Positions 1-5,280 are shown, counted from the stretch's first letter. The stretch: 6,364 nucleotides of DNA from an uncultured cyanobacterium (GCA_938029995.1 CALHGI010000062.1:1-6364); one strand, 5' to 3'. Notes: a model not told the origin generated them from the sequence alone. Numbers and translations: made by a program.

Positions 1-28
1 TAGTTAGCTGGCATACGTAGGACACATC

Positions 29-661
29 ATGTACCTGACATCTCCAACAAAACCCGTTGGCGAAAAGCGGATGGCATTCCGTGACTTAGACTGGAGCGGC
101 TTTAAGCAGATTCAGCAACTACTCACCGAGCGCACCCGAACTAGGTTTACCTACGCTGCCGGCGTTCTAGAAATTACAATGCCCCTAGAAAGCCATGAAC
201 GTCTGGCTCGTTTAATTGAGCGCTTTATTCTTATTTTGGTGGTTGAACTAGGTTTAAAGATAAAAACCATGGGGTCTACCACCCTAGATAGGGAAGACCT
301 GCTTAAAAGTGCAGAACCGGACAATGGCTATTACATTCAAAACTACGATTTAGTGGCAGATCATGAAATCGATTTGAGTGTTGATCCCCCACCGGATCTA
401 GTCGTTGAAGTCGATATCACCCACACAGATATTAATAAAAATACTCTCTATGCCAGCATGGGAGTGCCTGAATTTTGGCGCTTTGATGGACATGTCTGGC
501 AAATTTTATGTTTAGAGAATGGTCGTTACGTTTCACAGGAACGCTCACTCATATTCCCGCTGATTGAAAAGAAAGACTTAGCTTGTTTTTTAGAAGCTGC
601 TTTGCTGGATGAGGTAGCCGCAGAGATAGAGTTTCGACGTTGGGTCCAAGATCGATGCTGA
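29..661 (+). CDS. Uma2-family (DUF820) putative PD-(D/E)xK endonuclease
   Basis: A 210-residue protein of the Uma2/DUF820 family, which has a restriction-endonuclease-like fold; its members are abundant in cyanobacteria and their targets are unknown. Visible family landmarks, in order: AGVLEITMPLESHE (residues 44-57, with the conserved Glu48), then the core PPDLVVEVD (121-129), in which Asp123 and Glu127 fit the PD...ExD/K metal site, then K137 and the closing YASMGVPEFWRFD (141-153), matching the family pattern K..Y...GV.EYW. The length is close to the usual size of about 190 residues. The ATG at 29 is preceded by AGGA (19-22) at a good spacing of 6; ATG at 71 is an alternative. No cognate methyltransferase or antitoxin-like partner lies beside it, so it appears to be a solitary copy. 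The family call is firm; biological role and activity are inference. Confidence 0.88.
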   Translation: MYLTSPTKPVGEKRMAFRDLDWSGFKQIQQLLTERTRTRFTYAAGVLEITMPLESHERLARLIERFILILVVELGLKIKTMGSTTLDREDLLKSAEPDNGYYIQNYDLVADHEIDLSVDPPPDLVVEVDITHTDINKNTLYASMGVPEFWRFDGHVWQILCLENGRYVSQERSLIFPLIEKKDLACFLEAALLDEVAAEIEFRRWVQDRC

Positions 662-742
662 GTGACTTTCCAGGCCCAATGCGGATAAAGTTACTAAACA
701 AACCGTTAAAATGGCAGTGAATCGCACTCCATAGGGCAACAG

Positions 743-1126
743 ATGAGTACTTTGCTGACCAATCAAACCTGTATTCCCTGTAGTGGCAACGTGCCACCCG
801 CCAGTGATGCGGAAGTCACCGAACTCAAACCACAGATTCCTGATTGGGACATCATTGATGTTGATGGAGTCTCGCAACTACAGCGGGTTTATCACTTTAG
901 CGACTTCAAGGCCGCATTGGCATTTACCAACCATGTGGGTGCCCTCGCCGAAGCAGGACAACACCACCCAGCGTTGTTAACTGAATGGGGGAAGGTAACC
1001 GTGACCTGGTGGACCCATGCCCTACATGGAATCCATCGCAATGATTTCATTATGGCGGCCAAAACAGATGACATCGCCCAAGGTTTGACTAGCGATCGTC
1101 CGGCCCCATCTCACCATGATGATTGA
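743..1126 (+). CDS. phhB: Pterin-4a-carbinolamine dehydratase (4a-hydroxytetrahydrobiopterin dehydratase)
   Basis: A 127-residue protein of the PCD/DCoH family, which dehydrates 4a-hydroxytetrahydropterin to quinonoid dihydropterin and so recycles the pterin cofactor in the cytoplasm. The diagnostic active-site segment is present: EAGQHHPALL with His74, His75 and Pro76, then a third His at 92 in VTWWTHALHG and Asp101 in RNDF. Their spacing equals that of His61, His62, His79 and Asp88 of mammalian DCoH with a constant offset of 13. The first 30 residues (with CIPC at 10-13 and NVPPASD) form the usual bacterial lead-in. The ATG at 743 has AGGG (732-735) upstream at a spacing of 7. No aromatic amino-acid hydroxylase is in the window, so the physiological partner is not visible. 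The gap to the next gene (about 105 nt) leaves operon membership open. Confidence 0.93.
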   Translation: MSTLLTNQTCIPCSGNVPPASDAEVTELKPQIPDWDIIDVDGVSQLQRVYHFSDFKAALAFTNHVGALAEAGQHHPALLTEWGKVTVTWWTHALHGIHRNDFIMAAKTDDIAQGLTSDRPAPSHHDD

Positions 1127-1231
1127 CCTGTTTTCCTTTTCCTATTGAATTCCTATCGAAACATAGAGAACGCGAGACCTGGAGCAGATCCTGTTTATGA
1201 CCAATAGCCAACCTGTAAATGGGACGGATTG

Positions 1232-1783
1232 ATGCTCCTGTGGAGTCCGGATACTTATACCAAGGCGTGGAACTTTGCCTCGGATGCCCATCGTGGACAG
1301 TGGGTGCCAGGAACTAAGCGACCCTACATTAACCATCTAGGTAATGTGGCCATGGAAGTCATGGTTGCCATCTCAGCAACGCCCATGGTGCAGCAGCCCA
1401 ATCTAGCGGTGCAATGTGCGTTGCTCCATGACACGATTGAAGACACGGCGGTGACCCATGGGATAGTGGAGGCCACATTTGGCTTGGAGGTGGCGGCTGG
1501 TGTGTTGGCGTTGAGTAAAAACTCGACTCTACCCAAGGCGGAGCAAATGGCAGATAGTTTGGCTCGGATTCGGCAGCAGCCTAGGGAAGTGTGGATGGTG
1601 AAGCTGGCGGATCGCATTAGTAATTTACAGCCACCGCCGAGACATTGGTCCCAGGAGAAAATTGTGCGGTATGGGGCAGAGGCGCAGGTGATTTTGGCAG
1701 CCTTGGGTGAGGCGAATGAATGGTTGTCGCAGCGCATGGAGGAGAAGATTGCTGCCTATAGGGCTTACGGTGAACCTGATTAG
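1232..1783 (+). CDS. Small HD-domain hydrolase, MESH1-like (p)ppGpp hydrolase family
   Basis: A compact single-domain HD phosphohydrolase of the RelA/SpoT hydrolase superfamily, about 183 residues, without synthetase, TGS or ACT domains. Counting from the ATG at 1232: AHRGQ (H20), then PYINHL with H35, the HD signature LLHDTIEDT (H66, D67, E70, D71), and KLADRISNL with D127. This spacing is close to the Mn-binding set H35/H61/D62/D122 of MESH1. Such small proteins may remove the 3' pyrophosphate of ppGpp or act on other nucleotides; the substrate cannot be fixed from sequence. A TTG at 1229 directly precedes the ATG, and a purine-rich GGGACGG (1221-1227) serves as ribosome binding site; I prefer the ATG. 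The gene ends 37 bp before the convergent merR-like gene. The family call is good; the ppGpp specificity is inference. Confidence 0.85.
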   Translation: MLLWSPDTYTKAWNFASDAHRGQWVPGTKRPYINHLGNVAMEVMVAISATPMVQQPNLAVQCALLHDTIEDTAVTHGIVEATFGLEVAAGVLALSKNSTLPKAEQMADSLARIRQQPREVWMVKLADRISNLQPPPRHWSQEKIVRYGAEAQVILAALGEANEWLSQRMEEKIAAYRAYGEPD

Positions 1784-1796
1784 TGATTGCTGTTAT

Positions 1797-1817
1797 TTGT
1801 ATTAGGAGAGAATACAA
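1797..1817. terminator. AT-rich inverted repeat between convergent genes, possible terminator
   Basis: TTGTATT (1797-1803) and AATACAA (1811-1817) form a perfect 7-bp inverted repeat around the loop AGGAGAG. It lies in the 37-bp gap between the stop of the HD hydrolase gene and the stop of the convergent merR-like gene, where a shared bidirectional terminator would be expected. The stem is AT-rich and lacks a strong U-tract, so intrinsic termination is doubtful. Confidence 0.3.
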
Positions 1818-1820
1818 TCC

Positions 1821-2237
1821 CTAGGCTTCTAACTTGACCGTTTCAATTAACGGGCAAATATCCCCTGGTGCGGGCTGGGGTTGATTGGATGCCCAGCGGT
1901 CACGATAGCTCTCCAGTTCTGATTTAAACTCAGTCATCTGAACAATTTGAGCCTCTAGCTGATTGATTTTTCCTTGGAGTAAAGACTGAACTAACCCACA
2001 GGGGGTATTGCCCTTCTCATGTAGATTTAGCACTTCGCCAATCTCTTCTAATGAGAACCCAATGGCCTGAGCTTTTTTAATAAACTGCACCTGCTGAACC
2101 GCTTCGGGAGAGTAATGGCGATAACCATTACTTCCCCGTTTCGAATGTAATAGACCTAAACTCTCGTAATAGCGTAAAGCACCTATGGCCACCTCGGTTT
2201 GCTTAGATAGGGCGCCAATTTTTAAGGGTGTTGTCAT
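1821..2237 (-). CDS. MerR-family heavy-metal-responsive transcriptional regulator
   Basis: A 138-residue MerR-type activator. The N-terminal winged-helix motif is clear: IGALSKQTEVAIGALRYYE (7-25), then GLL, and wing residues RGSNGYRHY (34-42). A second recognition part, FIKKAQAIGFSLEEIGEVL (52-70), is typical of the family. A long dimerisation helix follows (about 80-116), and then a short metal-binding tail, GDICPLIE (125-132). It has only two cysteines, C80 at the start of the dimer helix and C128 in the tail. In studied members a Cys near position 77-79 goes with divalent-metal sensors (ZntR, PbrR and MerR types), whereas Cu(I) sensors have Ser there, so a divalent ion (Zn, Cd, Pb, Hg) or Co/Ni is the better guess. 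AGGGGA precedes the ATG at a spacing of about 6. It is divergent from the operon at 2445-3136 and probably binds the dyad at 2321-2342. The inducer is unknown. Confidence 0.92.
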   Translation of the reverse strand: MTTPLKIGALSKQTEVAIGALRYYESLGLLHSKRGSNGYRHYSPEAVQQVQFIKKAQAIGFSLEEIGEVLNLHEKGNTPCGLVQSLLQGKINQLEAQIVQMTEFKSELESYRDRWASNQPQPAPGDICPLIETVKLEA

Positions 2238-2317
2238 GGTTTATCCCCTTTACAGAACTCCAATGCGTTTTCAAGTAAGGGTTGTTGCTGGGGGGCTAAC
2301 GATTCAACCATATCGCC

Positions 2318-2349
2318 TTGACCCTATAGCTCCCTATAGAGTTTAAGCT
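2318..2349 (+). promoter_or_regulatory. MerR-type promoter and operator with an overlong 20-bp spacer
   Basis: The -35 box is TTGACC (2318-2323) and the -10 box is TAAGCT (2344-2349), separated by exactly 20 bp instead of 17. Inside the spacer sits a dyad ACCCTATAG-CTCC-CTATAGAGT (2321-2342): 9-bp arms matching at 8 of 9 positions around a 4-bp centre. An overlong 19-20-bp spacer holding a dyad is the hallmark of promoters that MerR-family activators twist into alignment, as for merT and zntA; the -10 resembles the TAAGGT of mer promoters, and the CTATAG arms recall Pb/Cd-type operators. It points to the plus strand, towards the gene at 2445, predicting a leader of about 90 nt. I saw no second promoter of this type facing the regulator. 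Confidence 0.88.
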
Positions 2350-2444
2350 ATTCATGGAGGATGGCACTGTAAAGTAATCACTGTTAGATTAATCACCGAG
2401 GTTTCAACATTGCCTTACTTCAATGTCTACTGCTTAGGACAGGA

Positions 2445-2861
2445 ATGCTGTTGGAAATGGATCTCGGTGGAATGGTGAGTGGGACATTCATGGGCCAAGA
2501 ATGGCCGGTGGGCCAAAAATTTCCGGTGGGCCAAAAATTTCCGATGTGGCCATTGGCCATGGTTGCGATCTCGGCCATGCCCCTGGCTACGCCAGTATTT
2601 GCCCATTCTGGAGAGCTCCATGGGCAACCGTCTGCCCCTGCGGATAATGGTCTGGAGGACAGTGCCCTAGAGCTGGACGGAGAAAATCTGAACTCTGAGG
2701 CTCAGACCTTGGGGGCGTCAGAATCTGTGGCTAGTCCACCTGTGGTGGCGGGAAATGGTTTAACCTTCGGGTTTAGTGAAGTCCTATTGGGCTTGATTAT
2801 CGTGCTGCCCTGGTTGTTAATGGTATTAAGGAAGCAACTCCATCCTCAACCCCGGCCATGA
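2445..2861 (+). CDS. Exported, C-terminally anchored small protein with predicted mature N-terminal His; putative metal-response protein
   Basis: A 138-residue protein of no named family I can assign. Order of parts: an unusual N-terminal extension (1-33) containing three tandem hexapeptides (MGQEWP, VGQKFP, VGQKFP at 16-33); a hydrophobic signal core, WPLAMVAISAMPLATPVFA (35-53); a likely cleavage after VFA giving a mature start HSGELHG; an acidic, low-complexity linker (about 61-105, rich in E, D, S, A); and a C-terminal transmembrane helix around FSEVLLGLIIVLPWLLMVL (110-128) followed by RKQLH. It should therefore be periplasmic or lumenal with one anchor. AGGA (2436-2439) lies 5 nt before the ATG at 2445. 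The later ATG at 2544 would leave a signal without positive charge, so the long form is preferred. It is the first gene behind the MerR-type promoter and overlaps the next gene by ATGA. A metal-binding role is inference from context and the His residues. Confidence 0.75.
   Translation: MLLEMDLGGMVSGTFMGQEWPVGQKFPVGQKFPMWPLAMVAISAMPLATPVFAHSGELHGQPSAPADNGLEDSALELDGENLNSEAQTLGASESVASPPVVAGNGLTFGFSEVLLGLIIVLPWLLMVLRKQLHPQPRP
2490..2542 (+). repeat. Tandem 18-bp repeat encoding the hexapeptide VGQKFP
   Basis: Two perfect, directly adjacent copies of the 18-mer GGTGGGCCAAAAATTTCC occupy 2507-2524 and 2525-2542. A diverged copy in the same frame precedes them (from 2490, encoding MGQEWP). The unit is a multiple of three, so the frame is kept, and each unit adds one lysine in front of the hydrophobic signal core. 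Perfect identity suggests a recent slippage expansion. Confidence 0.95.
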
Positions 2862-3136
2862 ATGCTTACAAAATTCGTCAACTCCATCGGCTTTTAGTGC
2901 CGTTTATGGTGTTGCCACTGCTACTTACCCTCACCACAGGAACGGCGTTCCAATTTGCGGTAGTGGCCGATCGAGCCCAAGATTTTTACTGGCTACTGGA
3001 ACTCCATCGCGGTAAGTTTGGTTCGGTTAATTTGGAGTTTATTTATCCTATTTGTAATGCGCTAGGTCTGTTAACCCTACTGATTACGGGGTTATTGATG
3101 TGGCTGCGACTACCTAAGCGTCGACCCCAGCCATAG
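2858..3136 (+). CDS. Small two-helix PepSY-type membrane protein
   Basis: A 92-residue inner-membrane protein resembling the short PepSY-associated transmembrane proteins of cyanobacteria. It begins with the family-like start KIRQLHRLLVPFMVLPLLLT (5-24; H10, R11), the first helix covering about 12-36. A loop follows with ELHRGKFG (H50), then LEFIYPICNALGLLTLLITG (59-78) inside the second helix, and a positively charged tail (RLPKRRPQP), so both ends probably face the cytoplasm. From memory, similar proteins in cyanobacteria can lie next to heavy-metal efflux genes; I could not check this. H10 and H50 are the only histidines and could bind heme or metal, but this is speculation. Its ATG overlaps the upstream stop (ATGA, 2858-2861), implying translational coupling and one operon under the MerR-type promoter. 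Confidence 0.8.
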   Translation: MNAYKIRQLHRLLVPFMVLPLLLTLTTGTAFQFAVVADRAQDFYWLLELHRGKFGSVNLEFIYPICNALGLLTLLITGLLMWLRLPKRRPQP

Positions 3137-3272
3137 ATGCGGCAGCTCATGCCGTGGCCTAACCCTTGGCTGCACTAGGCGCAGCAGGTAATTCCCTAAC
3201 GGGTTCACTACAAAAGGGGCGGCTCGTTTTACCTGGGCTGTGGGTGACACCCTATTGAGTTGGAAAAATACT

Positions 3273-3374
3273 TTAGATTAGCCAGTCAAAGACCCAAGCT
3301 AGTAAAACAAGCAGTCCAGTTCCGATTGCCACTGTTTCCGTTAGCCAGATCAATCGACTTTTTAGGTTAATCAT
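3273..3374 (-). CDS. Candidate 33-residue single-helix membrane peptide
   Basis: The frame reads ATG to TAA with 33 codons. The peptide starts MINLKSRLIW, with K5 and R7 giving a positive cytoplasmic end. It continues with an uninterrupted hydrophobic segment, AIGTGLLVLLAWVFDWLI (16-33), that ends almost at the stop. Size and build are like small membrane subunits such as those of the photosystems, cytochrome b6f, NDH-1, CydX or KdpF, but it does not match PsbX, PsbY, Psb30, PsbM, PetL, PetM, PetN or PsaM as I remember them. A purine run GGAAAGG lies 11 nt upstream of the ATG, rather far for a Shine-Dalgarno. A TGA follows a few codons upstream in the same frame, so no longer form exists. It faces the PepSY gene convergently. 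It could be a chance frame. Confidence 0.35.
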   Translation of the reverse strand: MINLKSRLIWLTETVAIGTGLLVLLAWVFDWLI

Positions 3375-3717
3375 GCAAAGAGTTGCCTTTCCGATACATC
3401 ATCCACAGGGTGGCTGGACATAACTCCTAAACAGTTCCCGTGGGAGATGCTGCGGAGTATTAGTCGATTCAGCTAATGAGCTGTATACACCTGTGGCTGG
3501 TTAGATGGCCTTGAAACCCTTGTCTAAACTAAGTTCAAACAGGGACATAAGTTAGTACATCCAGCAGGCTAACACAATCAAGTATTGATGTGCCAAGGCA
3601 GCCTGTGGGCTAAGAATCAACAACGCTGATGGTCAAAATTAGCAATACTAATCTTTCCACGGCAATGGGCGCTGAAATTAATTATAGGTAGGCTCCGCAA
3701 TCTATATCGACCTGGGT

Positions 3718-3733
3718 CAATTCTTCAGAATTG
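3718..3733. repeat. Perfect palindromic hairpin CAATTC-TTCA-GAATTG
   Basis: A 16-bp sequence in which CAATTCT and AGAATTG are exact reverse complements around two central bases (equivalently a 6-bp stem with a TTCA loop). It lies about 90 bp beyond the stop of the cpcT-like gene, in non-coding sequence. It could be a small operator or a weak transcript-end hairpin; no T-run follows. Confidence 0.4.
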
Positions 3734-3819
3734 CTTTACACAAGCGGATTGGACTATTGAGTTATCACCAGATCAGTGAAGTCGATGGGCTATGGGGGAA
3801 GGGCGCACCCCTCTTGTCC

Positions 3820-4494
3820 CTATGGCCTATCCACTTGCCAACGATATTGATAGGGGTCTGCTTGGGCACCCCAGACCTGGATGCCATTTTCGTCGAAACC
3901 ACGATCCCAGGTATCCATGCCGTCTTGATGTAGAACGACGGTGTTGGTTAGTCGCACTGCTCCCCGTAAATTGACTGGGCAGCCTTCCTCGGGGGTGCTG
4001 CCCACATAGCCTAAGGAGGAAGGGCGGAGGCTAACTGTGCAAACTAAGTTGCCCAACTCGTTGGCCTGAATAATGGGCTCAGATTGCTCACAAAGGCCGG
4101 TCCAGGTCTCGGGGATGGGGGGCTTGAAGGTGCGGGACTCAATGCGGGTGGCGTCGGCATTGAGGATGATGTGCAAAAATCTTTGCCGATACGGACGGTC
4201 TAAACTCTCGGAGAGGGCCTGTTCTTGGTATAGATAGATGCCTTCTGAGGGGGTGGCTTCAGCGATTTGAATTGGGCAGGTGGTCATTTGCACCCCCACA
4301 TAGCGAGGATTATGCTCGGCTTGGGCCGTGGTGTCCATGGTGCGGGTTAAGTGCCCAACGACCGCGTCTAGGTTTTGCTGGGATAGGCGCTGGGACCAGG
4401 ATTGTGGACCAGGTTGGGCGTTGCTGACCTGGCTGCCACTCAACCATAGACCGAGCAGGAGTATGGGCCAATGCCATAAGCGGTTCATGACCAT
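3820..4494 (-). CDS. CpcT/CpeT-family protein with a signal peptide
   Basis: A 224-residue member of the CpcT/CpeT family, whose classical members attach phycocyanobilin to Cys-153 of the phycocyanin beta subunit (CpcT) or assist phycoerythrin chromophorylation (CpeT). Family marks: VVGHLTRTMDTTAQA (45-59) for the usual L.G.F.N..QA, IYLYQEQALSESLDRPYRQR (86-105), and the C-terminal WDRGFDENGIQVWGAQADPY (196-215), very close to the family's DRG.D..G...WG...GPY. Unlike cytoplasmic lyases it begins with a signal peptide: MNRLWHW, a hydrophobic core ILLLGLWLSG (11-20), and a likely cut after SNA (24-26). Four cysteines (C73, C135, C152, C172) would suit disulphides outside the cytoplasm. An ATG at 4488 is equally possible as start; neither has a clear ribosome binding site. 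No phycobiliprotein genes are near, so lyase function is doubtful. Confidence 0.85.
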   Translation of the reverse strand: MVMNRLWHWPILLLGLWLSGSQVSNAQPGPQSWSQRLSQQNLDAVVGHLTRTMDTTAQAEHNPRYVGVQMTTCPIQIAEATPSEGIYLYQEQALSESLDRPYRQRFLHIILNADATRIESRTFKPPIPETWTGLCEQSEPIIQANELGNLVCTVSLRPSSLGYVGSTPEEGCPVNLRGAVRLTNTVVLHQDGMDTWDRGFDENGIQVWGAQADPYQYRWQVDRP

Positions 4495-4538
4495 TGGATT
4501 TACTTGAATTTTGTCAGAACCTTCCCATTGTCAGGTCT

Positions 4539-4556
4539 ATTGCTACCTATAGCAAT
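4539..4556. repeat. Perfect inverted repeat ATTGCTA-CCTA-TAGCAAT
   Basis: A 7-bp perfect stem with a 4-nt loop, in the gap of about 135 bp between the cpcT-like gene and the GNAT gene and about 45 bp upstream of the cpcT-like start. A related shorter palindrome, ATAGC-A-GCTAT, occurs at 5223-5233. Both resemble the TAGCAAT-type short dispersed palindromes common in cyanobacterial intergenic DNA; an operator for the cpcT-like gene is the alternative. Confidence 0.45.
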
Positions 4557-4570
4557 CTGCGTTTGGCTGG

Positions 4571-4595
4571 GGCACGGTCAAAAAATAGGCGTGCC
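4571..4595. terminator. GC-rich inverted repeat downstream of the GNAT gene, possible terminator
   Basis: GGCACG (4571-4576) and CGTGCC (4590-4595) are exact reverse complements around a 13-nt loop that contains an A-run on the plus strand, which is a U-run in minus-strand RNA. It lies 36-60 nt past the stop of the minus-strand GNAT gene. The U-run is in the loop rather than behind the stem, so it is not a standard intrinsic terminator. Confidence 0.25.
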
Positions 4596-4630
4596 AGTGG
4601 GCCGTCGGGAGTATGCCCTCGGGGACGGTG

Positions 4631-5125
4631 CTAAAGGGTTTCGATGGTTAGTTCCATCAGGTTAATGTCGGTGTGCCCAGGTCTGATGCCTAGATCTTGC
4701 CAGCCGTGGCGTTGATAAAATGCGATCGCATTTTTATTGGTGGGGCTAACGGATAGCTGGGCGCGGATCACCCCCACCGCTTGGAAGAGCTGCATAACGT
4801 AGGTATGGAGCTGATCGCTGATCCCCTGTCCGCGACGACTGGGGATCAAGTAAAACAGGTATACGTATCCCAGTTTTTCCTGGCCCCGCAGTTCCGTTTC
4901 AATTTGACCAATAATTTCTTGTCCGTCGAACACATGGACACAGCTTTCGGGACAGGCGATGATTCTTTTTTTGAGCCATTTGAGATAGGCTTGCCCATGT
5001 TCTCCGCTCTCTAAGGCGAAGCGTTTGGCTCCATCGTTAAAACTGCAGGTAAATGCATCACGGCGAAAGTGGACGCAGAGTTCGGCGTGGGTTTCAAGGT
5101 CGATGGGGCGAAAGACAAGATTCAT
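4631..5125 (-). CDS. GNAT-family N-acetyltransferase
   Basis: A 164-residue single-domain acetyltransferase that uses acetyl-CoA; the substrate is not identifiable. The central strand and acetyl-CoA pyrophosphate loop read YVYLFYLIPSRRGQGISDQL (87-106): R98-G-Q-G101-I-S103 matches the motif A pattern Q/R-x-x-G-x-G/A except that the last position is Ser. Motif B is well kept as LSVSPTNKNAIAFYQRHGW (124-142), with N132, the Tyr at 137 that usually serves as general acid, and the closing HGW. The N-terminal part (1-60) starts MNLVFRPID, a normal GNAT first strand. The gene contains a perfect HIP1 octamer (4722-4729). It has the same orientation as the cpcT-like gene but is separated from it by about 135 bp holding palindromes, so separate transcripts are likely. 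Confidence 0.9.
   Translation of the reverse strand: MNLVFRPIDLETHAELCVHFRRDAFTCSFNDGAKRFALESGEHGQAYLKWLKKRIIACPESCVHVFDGQEIIGQIETELRGQEKLGYVYLFYLIPSRRGQGISDQLHTYVMQLFQAVGVIRAQLSVSPTNKNAIAFYQRHGWQDLGIRPGHTDINLMELTIETL
4722..4729. repeat. HIP1 octamer GCGATCGC
   Basis: A perfect copy of the highly iterated palindrome of cyanobacterial genomes, inside the GNAT gene. The second perfect copy in the window is at 6166-6173 inside ispE. Two in 6.4 kb is far above chance but modest for HIP1-rich genomes. It supports the cyanobacterial assignment. Confidence 0.9.
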
Positions 5126-5280
5126 CCGATCATGCTGGCTTTAGGGATAGGAACACAAGGTTCAGTGCTATCGCTGGCCGCCCATAGTTAATGACAGTGG
5201 TAATTGCTAGGACCCTTAATTTATAGCAGCTATGTGCCGTGGCAAATGGCTATGGAAATATGGAGTTATCCGTATTGCCC

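Larger units (their letters stand above)
3137..3819. other. Region of about 680 bp without a conventional gene
   Basis: No open frame here carries a protein family I recognise on either strand. The contents I can support are a candidate 33-codon membrane peptide on the minus strand (3273-3374), a 16-codon leader-like frame overlapping its start (3371-3421), and a perfect palindrome at 3718-3733. A weak inverted repeat, GCTGC/GCAGC (3169-3173 and 3181-3185), follows the PepSY gene but has no T-run, so I do not call it a terminator. The base composition is more AT-rich than in the flanking genes, as expected of intergenic DNA or a decayed gene. Confidence 0.6.

Noticed and set aside
549..877. 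Two minus-strand frames overlapping the end of the Uma2 gene and the start of the dehydratase gene
   Set aside because: They overlap two well-supported genes, overlap each other, and show no recognisable domain.
1324..1737. Minus-strand frame of 137 codons inside the HD hydrolase gene
   Set aside because: It is a shadow of a gene with clear HD-domain motifs; its translation is cysteine- and serine-rich without domain features.
2350..2444. A riboswitch or leader peptide in the 5' leader of the MerR-controlled operon
   Set aside because: The leader is only about 90 nt, I see no known riboswitch core, and the 7-codon frame from ATG at 2354 would begin at or before the predicted transcription start.
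3138..3185. Terminator after the PepSY-type gene
   Set aside because: Only 5-bp stems (CGGCA/TGCCG and GCTGC/GCAGC) without a T-run are present.
3680..3950. Open plus-strand stretch reading AIYIDLGQFF...RIALHKRIGLLSYHQIS before entering the antisense of the cpcT-like gene
   Set aside because: It looks protein-like over about 30 residues but has no ATG or other good start, no ribosome binding site and no family match; the downstream half is merely antisense. A decayed gene remnant is possible but not supportable.
3792..3974. Plus-strand frame of about 60 codons opposite the 3' end of the cpcT-like gene
   Set aside because: It is antisense to a convincing CpcT/CpeT-family gene and shows no recognisable protein features.
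4600..4630. CCGTC/GACGG stem directly after the GNAT stop as an intrinsic terminator
   Set aside because: The stem is 5 bp with an unbalanced interior and no U-tract follows it on the minus strand.
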